Below, piece after piece: positions 1-6,962 of a stretch of 64,000 nucleotides of DNA (position 1 is its first letter; each line of letters starts with the position of its first letter). The DNA is taken from positions 62,001 to 126,000 of the forward strand of contig DAYM01000013.1 in NCBI GenBank assembly GCA_002506905.1, given 5' to 3'. The notes below the pieces were generated by a model that had not been told where the DNA came from, made no database searches, and worked only from the letters and a program-made list of their open reading frames with translations. This DNA is from Methanomassiliicoccaceae archaeon UBA328 (lineage in GTDB: Archaea > Thermoplasmatota > Thermoplasmata > Methanomassiliicoccales > Methanomethylophilaceae). Made by a program: the position numbers and the translations under genes.

Positions 1-759
1 CTCAAGGATGCCGAGAAGCACTTCTTCTCTGTCGTCAGAGGAGTGGTCAAGGCCGTGGACGGCGTAACATTCGATATCAAAGAGAACGAGGTCTTCGCCC
101 TCATCGGAATATCCGGTGCCGGAAAGACCACAACATCAAGGATGATCGCAGGTATGTCTCCTGCGACATCGGGAACCGTGAAAGTAAGGATAGGGGACGA
201 TTGGGTCAACATGTCCGAAGACGGATTCATGGGAAAAGGAAGGGCCACACCCTATATCGGTGTCCTTCACCAGGAATACACCCTGTATCCTTTCGACACG
301 GTCCTTCAGAACCTTTCGACATGCATCGGAATGAAGATGCCTGCGGAACTTGCCAAGATGAAGGCCATTCAGGTGCTTCTCAGCGTAGGATTCCCGAAGA
401 AGGATCTGGAAAAGACACTTTACGCATATCCCGACAACCTCAGTGTCGGAGAATGTCAGAGGATCGCATTCGCGCAGGTCCTGATCAAGGAACCGCGTAT
501 CGTCATCCTCGATGAACCTACAGGAACCATGGACCCGATCACAAAGACGATCGTGGCCAAATCCGTTCTCACGGCAAGGGAGACATTGGGAGAGACGTTC
601 GTCGTGGTCAGCCACGATATGGATTTCGTCCTCAACTGCTGCGACCGTGCTGCATTCATGAAGAACGGAAAGGTAGTGGCCATCGGTAAACCTGAAGACA
701 TCGTCAAACAATTCGATATGAATCAGGAACTGAGGGAGCCGGACGGTGAAACGGATTGA
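1..759 (+). CDS. atwA: Methyl-coenzyme M reductase activation component A2 (AtwA), C-terminal half
   Basis: The reading frame is open from base 1, so only about 252 C-terminal residues of a roughly 530-residue tandem ABC ATPase are present. This half carries a complete ATP site: Walker A GISGAGKTT, Q-loop HQEYTLYP, signature LSVGE, Walker B VILDEPTG and the switch His in VSHD. It has no membrane segments. In the family, A2 supplies the ATP hydrolysis that drives reductive activation of the nickel cofactor F430 in MCR. Its stop overlaps the mcrC start (TTGA). The mcrC and mmp neighbours support the assignment over a transport ATPase. Confidence 0.93.
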   Translation, partial: LKDAEKHFFSVVRGVVKAVDGVTFDIKENEVFALIGISGAGKTTTSRMIAGMSPATSGTVKVRIGDDWVNMSEDGFMGKGRATPYIGVLHQEYTLYPFDTVLQNLSTCIGMKMPAELAKMKAIQVLLSVGFPKKDLEKTLYAYPDNLSVGECQRIAFAQVLIKEPRIVILDEPTGTMDPITKTIVAKSVLTARETLGETFVVVSHDMDFVLNCCDRAAFMKNGKVVAIGKPEDIVKQFDMNQELREPDGETD

Positions 760-1373
760 AACAGCAGATAGGAAGACATCTGAGCTTTGTCGAATGCAGA
801 GAGTCCATGGGACTCGGAGTGGGAGGAGGACTTGCCCAGAGGGCAACGATCTCCGAAAGCGGTCAGGACGTCGTGGTCATAGCCATGGGTCCCGGAAGAA
901 GGCATATCACCAAGCCCGTGTGCGAGATCACATATGCGCTGAGGGAAGAAGGCATAGACGCCAGCGTTCTTGTGGTGAATGCAGGTTCCGGAGTTCCGGC
1001 AGATGCGCCCGATATGACGACCGGTTCCCGTTTCGGACTGGACCCCATCGAGGTGGACAGGATACAGCAGTATAAACTGGCCCTGATCCATTTGGGAAAT
1101 GTCCGTCTGCACATCGTGTACAAGGCAAGGCTGATACTCAGGAACGTGAACATCCCGGCGGTCATAATATCGCAGTGCCCCGTGGACTACGAGGATTTCG
1201 CGGCCATAGGGGTGAAGACATCCGTGGTCATGCCACCGGACGACAAGGTCGACACCAAAGGCGAGATCGTAGATATCGTCACAGGCGTGGTCAGAGGGGT
1301 CACGTGTTCACAGGAGAAATTGGATGAGGTGGTCTCCAAGATCCAGAACCATCTTCCCCGTAAGGAGGTATGA
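756..1373 (+). CDS. mcrC: McrC, MCR activation protein
   Basis: A 205-residue protein with the McrC hallmark CRESMGLGVGGGLAQR near residue 14, followed by PGRRHITKPVCEITYALR and NAGSGVP. McrC co-purifies with MCR and is part of its activation complex. The gene starts with TTG, overlapping the atwA stop by 4 bases, and ends just before mmp3, so translation is probably coupled. It lies away from any mcrBDGA operon, at least within this window. TTG is the first start in frame after the atwA stop. A later start would remove conserved sequence. Confidence 0.93.
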   Translation: MKQQIGRHLSFVECRESMGLGVGGGLAQRATISESGQDVVVIAMGPGRRHITKPVCEITYALREEGIDASVLVVNAGSGVPADAPDMTTGSRFGLDPIEVDRIQQYKLALIHLGNVRLHIVYKARLILRNVNIPAVIISQCPVDYEDFAAIGVKTSVVMPPDDKVDTKGEIVDIVTGVVRGVTCSQEKLDEVVSKIQNHLPRKEV

Positions 1374-1375
1374 CC

Positions 1376-2887
1376 ATGAGGGTCATAGTCAACGGCAAGG
1401 AGAAGAAGCTGAAGAAGGGCGCCACGCTGAAAGATGCGGTGGCCGGGGAGTTCCGCGACAAGGACGCGCTCATCTCGGTGCACCTCTCCACGGAGAAGCT
1501 CATTCACGAGACCAACGATTTCGAATTGGTCACTCCGGTAGGCATCATGGTCCTCCATCTGGATGACAGCGACGATGCCAGGCTGTGGAAGTCGATGATC
1601 GACAATGTCGAGGGATCCACTTCAAGATGGGTCACCAGGGAGGTCGTCGCATTCGGTTCGTTCCCCACGGAGATCAAGGTCGACAGGACCGAGAAGAAGT
1701 ACAAGCCCTACGAATGTTTCTTCGCATTGGGCGGTTTTGACAGTCATACAACATATATGATGATCGCCAGGAAGGACCATTACAGGACCTACGGGGCAGG
1801 TACCGGAAGGATCGGTAAGATCACCGTCGGAAGGCATCTGCTGGACATCATCAAGGAAGGAGAGGAGATAGTCGATATCCGTCCTGTCATGTCCGAGACC
1901 AGCACGGAGAACGTCATAGTCACCAAGGACCTGACATATCCTCTGGACGAGAATTACAGGGTGGAGACGTACGCCAACGTCGTCCTCAACATGCATTCCC
2001 CGGTATCCGCCGAACAGGTGCTGATCATCGGTGCGAAGGGTTACATCAACGTCACCGAGAGCACGGGAACATTCCTCGGATGCAGGGATGACATGGATGT
2101 CACCATCCCCGACGAGAAACACGCCATCAGGGAGAAGGGATGCGTCACCGTAAGGAACGACGGTGTCGGAGAAGGACACGTCATGTTCTACAGGGAGACC
2201 AGGCAGGTCTCTCCCGCGCACAACGACGCGGGCCGTCTGGATATGGGCCTGGCGCTTGTATCACGTGCGAATGCGGGAGATAAGGTGTCCATCAGGACCG
2301 AGCCGGCACGTGCGCTGTCCGTAGGGCTCACACAGGCCGCCGGGGCGGAGTTCCTGTCGGGATTCAAGATCAAACAGAAAAGGACCGGCGACACTTCGGA
2401 TGACGCGATCATCGTGGAGCAGAAGCCGGAGATGACCATGAAGTCCCTGAAAGAAGGGGAGGTCGAGACATTCGGCGTTCCCAGAAGCAAGGTCTTCAGG
2501 ATATCCATCGATGAGAAGGACGAGGTCACATCGCACTACTTCAGGAAGGTCACCGGACTGAGCCACAAGCCGGTCGGTATGCTGAAGGTGCAGTTTGCAT
2601 TCCCGGGAATGCCGATGGTGACGTTCTACGGCGACGAGGTCAGGGGAAAGAACCTGTATCCTCAGGATCCGTTCAAGAAATGCAAGAAGGGGGACATAGG
2701 TGTGACCAACCAGTCCAGGCCCCATCACGGTCTGATGGGTATAAGGCTTCAGGACAGCAAGGAATACGGCCCGTCCGGAGAGGAACCCTACGGTACGAAC
2801 ATCGTGGGAAAGTTCCTGGACGACATCAGTCTGGTCAGTGATCTCGAAGAGGAAGAGGTCATATACGTAACGGAGGAGAAATTATGA
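1376..2887 (+). CDS. mmp3: Methanogenesis marker protein 3
   Basis: A 503-residue cytoplasmic protein of the Mmp3 family, found only in methanogens and relatives. It begins with a small ubiquitin-like beta domain (MRVIVNGKEKKLKKGATL) and contains long duplicated-looking beta regions. Mmp3 is a component of the MCR activation machinery. The ATG at 1376 is preferred over the in-frame ATG at 1370 because AAGGAGG at 1362-1368 sits 7 bases upstream of 1376 and only 1 base from 1370. The gene is in an operon with mcrC upstream, and its stop overlaps mmp6. Confidence 0.9.
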   Translation: MRVIVNGKEKKLKKGATLKDAVAGEFRDKDALISVHLSTEKLIHETNDFELVTPVGIMVLHLDDSDDARLWKSMIDNVEGSTSRWVTREVVAFGSFPTEIKVDRTEKKYKPYECFFALGGFDSHTTYMMIARKDHYRTYGAGTGRIGKITVGRHLLDIIKEGEEIVDIRPVMSETSTENVIVTKDLTYPLDENYRVETYANVVLNMHSPVSAEQVLIIGAKGYINVTESTGTFLGCRDDMDVTIPDEKHAIREKGCVTVRNDGVGEGHVMFYRETRQVSPAHNDAGRLDMGLALVSRANAGDKVSIRTEPARALSVGLTQAAGAEFLSGFKIKQKRTGDTSDDAIIVEQKPEMTMKSLKEGEVETFGVPRSKVFRISIDEKDEVTSHYFRKVTGLSHKPVGMLKVQFAFPGMPMVTFYGDEVRGKNLYPQDPFKKCKKGDIGVTNQSRPHHGLMGIRLQDSKEYGPSGEEPYGTNIVGKFLDDISLVSDLEEEEVIYVTEEKL

Positions 2888-3306
2888 GCGAATCAAGAGA
2901 GACAAGGCTATTCATGATATCTCCTGACTCGATGGTCACCCCGGACCAGCTGGTCCGTCTTGTCCACGCAACAGGGAAGGCCGCAACGGTCAAGGAGACA
3001 TGCTACGGATGCCTGGTGGAAGGACCGAGGGATAAGGTCAGGGAGATCCTGGCAGAGGTCAGGGAAAAGTATCCCTACGAGATATTCTCCAAGGTCAGGG
3101 CATATCCCTGCGGAGATCCCAGGAGGTGCCGTGCACAGCACGGTACAAGACCCGGATACGCACAGTTGGAGGCGGAGTGGGAGACACTTCCGCTCATAGC
3201 CCACGGGCTCAGGAATGCCGAAGAGGACCTTCCGTACGAACTCCCCGAAGAGAAGAAACAATTTCCGGTTGATAAATTCAAAAAAGTATGTGAGGCGAGC
3301 AGATGA
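2884..3306 (+). CDS. mmp6: Methanogenesis marker protein 6
   Basis: A 140-residue soluble protein matching Mmp6. It contains the family segment KETCYGCLVEGP and the Cys/Arg-rich CGDPRRCRAQHGTRPGY about two-thirds along. Its biochemical role is not settled; it co-occurs with mcr genes across methanogens. The ATG overlaps the mmp3 stop (ATGA), with GGAGG just upstream, and its own stop overlaps mmp5. The conserved cysteines (TCYGC, PCGD, RRC) could bind a metal, but that is inference. Confidence 0.88.
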   Translation: MSESRETRLFMISPDSMVTPDQLVRLVHATGKAATVKETCYGCLVEGPRDKVREILAEVREKYPYEIFSKVRAYPCGDPRRCRAQHGTRPGYAQLEAEWETLPLIAHGLRNAEEDLPYELPEEKKQFPVDKFKKVCEASR

Positions 3307-3737
3307 AGGTTTTCATAGATCCCCCGAACAGCATGATATTATACGATCTGGTTGAGAGGTTCGGACATGAGCCTCTCTCGGCAATGGCAGCGATACAGGA
3401 AAAGATTGACAACATAGAGGTGGACATGCCTCCGATGAACGTATCCCTTGACGATGTGGTCAAAGGACTGAAATACGCCGGAGTTGAGGTCCCTTCCGGA
3501 ATAAGGGGAAGGCTGGCCATATGGGGCCCTATGATAGACGAGGCCGATGCGGCCATAATCATGACGGACCCGCCGTTCAACTTCGGATGTGTCGGATGCG
3601 CCCGTTCGGACGAGATGGTGAAATACCTCATCAGAAGACGCGGCATCCCGTTCGTAGAGGTGGAATATCCTCACGACGAGACCGAGGCGGAAGCGACAGT
3701 AGGATCGATCAAGGATTTCCTGGAGGGATTGCAATGA
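3303..3737 (+). CDS. mmp5: Methanogenesis marker protein 5
   Basis: A 144-residue protein of the Mmp5 family, beginning MKVFIDPPNSMILYDLVER and carrying the cysteine pair FNFGCVGCARSDE near residues 97-110. It resembles the McrC/Mmp7 type of alpha/beta fold in its mix of short hydrophobic strands. Function beyond association with MCR maturation is unknown. ATGA overlaps on both sides tie it to mmp6 and mmp15. Confidence 0.88.
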   Translation: MKVFIDPPNSMILYDLVERFGHEPLSAMAAIQEKIDNIEVDMPPMNVSLDDVVKGLKYAGVEVPSGIRGRLAIWGPMIDEADAAIIMTDPPFNFGCVGCARSDEMVKYLIRRRGIPFVEVEYPHDETEAEATVGSIKDFLEGLQ

Positions 3738-4957
3738 CCATTAAGATCGCACAGCTGTCCTGCGGTACGGAGTACAGCAGCGTACAGTACGAGATAGACA
3801 AAGCGGCCCGTTCCGTCGGAGCGAAGGTCGTGTACCCCGATGTCTCATACGAGGACATCGAGAACGCTGTGAGGAGGTTCGGATTCAGTCCGAAGTCCCC
3901 GCAGCTCAAACTGATGATCGCCAGGGCAGTCTCCCTGGCAGACCAGAAATACGATGCGGACGCGGTATTCATCACCACATGTTTCCGCTGTGCGGAGGCC
4001 GCATTGGTAAGGAACGAGCTCAGGAGATTCATCCAGGAGAACACGAACCTGCCGGTGGTCACATATTCCTTCACCGAGAGGCTGAAGGCGGCGCAGCTCC
4101 TTACAAGGATGGAAGCGCTGGTCACCATAGTTACCAGGAAAGAGCTTCTGGCCAGGGAGAGACAGACAGGTCTCACCGCAGGTCTGGACTCCGGTTCGAG
4201 TACGACCAAGGCCGTCATCATGAGGGACAACAAGATCATCGGAAAGGATTGGACCCCGTCAGGAGACGTTGTCAAATCGGCAGAACAGGTTCTGCAGAAC
4301 GCCATGAAGGAGGCAGGTGTCGAATTCAAGGAGATCGAGGCCATCGGTACGACCGGATACGGACGTTACACCCTCGGAAAACACTACAACGCAAAGCTTG
4401 TCCAGGAAGAGCTCACGGTCAACTCCAAAGGAGCGGTCTGGCTTGCCGACAGGCAGCGCGGAGAGGCGACGATCATCGATATCGGAGGAATGGACAACAA
4501 GGCCATCACCGTTAGGGACGGTGTCCCCGACAACTTCACCATGGGAGGGGTCTGCGCCGGTGCGTCCGGAAGGTTCCTCGAAATGACATCCAAAAGGCTG
4601 AAGATCGAGATCACAGACCTCGGTAAATTCGCAGAGAAAGGAGACTGGAGGAATGCGAAGATGAATTCGTACTGTTCGGTCTTCGGTATCCAGGACCTGG
4701 TCACCAGTCTGGGAGCCGGAAAATCATTCGAAGATGTAGCGGCTGCGGCATGTCACTCCGTAGCGGAGCAGGTGTACGAGCAGCAGCTTCAGGAGATCGA
4801 TGTCAGGCATCCGATCATCGAGGTCGGGGGAACATCGCTTATCTCCGGTCTGGTAAAAGCTGTCGGAGAGGTACTGGGCGAGAAGCCCATAGTACCTCCG
4901 GACTCTCAGTTCATCGGCGCTGTCGGAGGAGCCCTGCTGAGTTCCGGATTCCTGTGA
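3734..4957 (+). CDS. mmp15: Methanogenesis marker protein 15 (ASKHA ATPase)
   Basis: A 407-residue protein of the Mmp15 family. The first 135 residues are an Mmp-specific region with several cysteines (SCGTEYSS, TTCFRCAEA). The rest is a BcrAD/BadFG-type ASKHA ATPase domain: phosphate-1 motif AGLDSGSSTTKAV, phosphate-2 region IIDIGGMDNKAI, VCAGASGRFLE and the C-terminal GGTSLISG. Relatives of this ATPase energise low-potential electron transfer through Fe-S clusters, which suits activation of MCR. The ATG at 3734 overlaps the mmp5 stop; upstream frame-open sequence is non-conserved. Confidence 0.9.
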   Translation: MTIKIAQLSCGTEYSSVQYEIDKAARSVGAKVVYPDVSYEDIENAVRRFGFSPKSPQLKLMIARAVSLADQKYDADAVFITTCFRCAEAALVRNELRRFIQENTNLPVVTYSFTERLKAAQLLTRMEALVTIVTRKELLARERQTGLTAGLDSGSSTTKAVIMRDNKIIGKDWTPSGDVVKSAEQVLQNAMKEAGVEFKEIEAIGTTGYGRYTLGKHYNAKLVQEELTVNSKGAVWLADRQRGEATIIDIGGMDNKAITVRDGVPDNFTMGGVCAGASGRFLEMTSKRLKIEITDLGKFAEKGDWRNAKMNSYCSVFGIQDLVTSLGAGKSFEDVAAAACHSVAEQVYEQQLQEIDVRHPIIEVGGTSLISGLVKAVGEVLGEKPIVPPDSQFIGAVGGALLSSGFL

Positions 4958-4966
4958 GGCAATGAG

Positions 4967-5527
4967 ATGGACATAGATGTCGAATGTACCGACGGATTCG
5001 GATCCGAATCATACGCTAAGCTTTTCGAGGACATAATGTCCGATATCGGAAAGGCGGCGCACATCGAGAAGGCCAGGATCAAATTGGACCCCCAGACGCC
5101 GCTGTTCGTATTCTCCGTCAAACTGAAGGCGGAGCCGGCGAACAAGACCATCGGAGATGTGGCCAACGTCAGGTCCGAGGGACCAGACAGCCATATAACA
5201 ATCACCGACGAGAGATACGCCCCGGATATCCTGAACCAGCTTTGGAAGGCATACGGAAGGGCATCGGTGGACCAGCAGACCCGTTTCGATATGAACGTCC
5301 GCAACGCGTCCGCGGCCGATATCACGAAGATGGTCATCTCCTCGGGAGAGGAATATCTGAAGGAGATCGTGGGTTCCCTGTGGAGAACGATGCCCGAGGG
5401 CATCAAGAACAGGCACACCTTCATCGACGGCCCGGTAGTGACCGTGGTGGCGACCGAAGAGATGTTCCAGCCCGGAATGTTGGAAGAAGGACAGAAGATC
5501 CATAAGGCCATGTGCGGTGATGCCTGA
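4967..5527 (+). CDS. mmp17: Methanogenesis marker protein 17
   Basis: A 186-residue protein of the Mmp17 family, starting MDIDVECTDGFGSESYAKLF. Mmp17 is reported with Mmp3, Mmp7, McrC and A2 in the MCR activation complex, where electron-transfer clusters are carried. It shows little cysteine itself, so it may be structural. It begins 9 bases after mmp15 and its TGA shares a base with the mmp7 ATG (TGATG). Confidence 0.88.
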   Translation: MDIDVECTDGFGSESYAKLFEDIMSDIGKAAHIEKARIKLDPQTPLFVFSVKLKAEPANKTIGDVANVRSEGPDSHITITDERYAPDILNQLWKAYGRASVDQQTRFDMNVRNASAADITKMVISSGEEYLKEIVGSLWRTMPEGIKNRHTFIDGPVVTVVATEEMFQPGMLEEGQKIHKAMCGDA

Positions 5528-6468
5528 TGTTCAAAGTAATGATGTATGACGGCGGCGTCTACCGTTCCGGAGAGCTCTACGAGCTCATCGACGACGTGGG
5601 CGGTGTCGTATTGCAGAAGAACAGGAGCGCCCAGATGCTCTCTATCATCATGTCGATACCCGAAGAGGATGTCAAGACGGTCGAGGCCCTGTGCATAGAT
5701 ATCGGCGGAGTTGTGAAACCCGTGCCCCTCGCGGGAACGGAGATAGCCGTCGTAGGACCTACGCTGGGACGTCACCACATGCCCCACCCGATCTGCGATA
5801 TCGCAGAGGAGCTCAGGAGATACGGTGCGATCACCGTGGTCATGGGTCTTGCCCGCGGAAGGGGAAAGGCGACCGCTCAGATCAATCTCGAAGAGAGGAT
5901 GATCATCGAAGAATATGATGCGGCGGTCTTCTCGCTGGGTAATTTCAAGGAGTGCATCGAGGCCAAGAAGGACCTCTTCAAGGATGTCAGGGTGCCTGTC
6001 GTTCTCGTATCGGGCCCCCAGTTGGAAGGTCTGGAAGGTTACTGCGATGCCATCGTATCGGGTGTCGGAAGGAAGTCCGCAAGGATGAGGACCGCACCGG
6101 AAAGGGCGAAGCTCGACGAGATCGCCGACCGTGTGGAAGATGTGCTGGAACACAAGAAGGAACTTATCGAGGAGGACCCGCTGTTCGTGCATCCCGGAGA
6201 GATCAAATCGATCCTGGAGAACTACGAACCCGTCGATATGTGTCTCAGGCCGTCGCCTCTGGTGCTCCATCTTGACGGACTCAGGGTGAAGATACCTTAC
6301 GAGGAGCATGCCGAGATCATCGGGAACATGGAGGTCTACGGACGTAAACTGAAGGACGTCTGTACCATTACTCCGTCCAAGATCAACGACAGCAGTATCC
6401 TGATACGCATCAAAACGGTCTCCGAGATCGCCTACGATGACGCCAAGAAGGCGGCAGAGAAGAAATGA
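5527..6468 (+). CDS. mmp7: Methanogenesis marker protein 7
   Basis: A 313-residue protein of the Mmp7 family (MFKVMMYDGGVYRSGELYEL), with the McrC-like stretch AVVGPTLGRHHMPHPICDIA, indicating an ancient relation to McrC. Mmp7 belongs to the MCR activation complex. Cysteines in PICD, LCID, KECIEA and YCDAI are candidates for cluster ligands (inference). Its stop overlaps the start of the DUF123 gene by four bases, so that gene probably lies on the same transcript. Confidence 0.9.
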   Translation: MFKVMMYDGGVYRSGELYELIDDVGGVVLQKNRSAQMLSIIMSIPEEDVKTVEALCIDIGGVVKPVPLAGTEIAVVGPTLGRHHMPHPICDIAEELRRYGAITVVMGLARGRGKATAQINLEERMIIEEYDAAVFSLGNFKECIEAKKDLFKDVRVPVVLVSGPQLEGLEGYCDAIVSGVGRKSARMRTAPERAKLDEIADRVEDVLEHKKELIEEDPLFVHPGEIKSILENYEPVDMCLRPSPLVLHLDGLRVKIPYEEHAEIIGNMEVYGRKLKDVCTITPSKINDSSILIRIKTVSEIAYDDAKKAAEKK

Positions 6469-6869
6469 TCCGCAAGGGGACCTATGTCCTCTTCATGAGG
6501 TTCCGCAATGCCTCCGACATTGAGGTCGGGGCACTCGGGACCTGCCATTTCGAACCCGGTATCTATTGTTATGTAGGCAGTGCCATGGGCGGCCTCGATC
6601 AAAGGGTCGGAAGACATCTGTCCCATGAAAAAGCAATGCGCTGGCACATAGACAGGCTGACCGTCGCTGCCGATGAGATGGAAGCGTACGAATCATATCC
6701 CGATTTCGTCCCCGAATGCGAATTGGGGAGGATGGCCGAGAGCTGCGGAGGCGTGCCGGCCGTAGACGGGTTCGGATGTTCCGACTGTCATTGCAGGACC
6801 CATCTTTTCAAAATAAACGCCGGTTCCGCCGAAGCCCTGGTGGACAAGGCCGGTCTCCGTCATTTTTAA
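6465..6869 (+). CDS. DUF123 / GIY-YIG-like (Uri family) protein
   Basis: A 134-residue DUF123 protein. It shows GTYVLFMRF, the GIY-YIG-derived GIYCYVGSAMGGLDQRVGRH near residues 45-65, RWHIDRL, and a C-terminal CSDCHC. The fold is that of GIY-YIG nucleases; cellular targets are unknown. The ATG overlaps the mmp7 stop, so it is co-transcribed with the MCR activation genes. TAA stop; the operon probably ends here. Confidence 0.82.
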   Translation: MIRKGTYVLFMRFRNASDIEVGALGTCHFEPGIYCYVGSAMGGLDQRVGRHLSHEKAMRWHIDRLTVAADEMEAYESYPDFVPECELGRMAESCGGVPAVDGFGCSDCHCRTHLFKINAGSAEALVDKAGLRHF

Positions 6870-6891
6870 CCTGTCTGGTATGAGTGGCACA

Positions 6892-6949
6892 ACCCTTATA
6901 ACATATCAGGCAATACACTCCCTGATAATAAGTCCACTTTAATTTAAAG
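6892..6949 (+). promoter_or_regulatory. Putative promoter of the FAD oxidase gene
   Basis: AT-rich elements CTTATAACATA (about 6896-6906) and the palindrome CTTTAATTTAAAG (6937-6949) stand in front of the ATG at 6963, with GTGAGGG 8 bases before the start. Either could be the TATA box. This is a sequence resemblance only. Confidence 0.35.
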
Positions 6950-6962
6950 TGAGGGACGCAAC

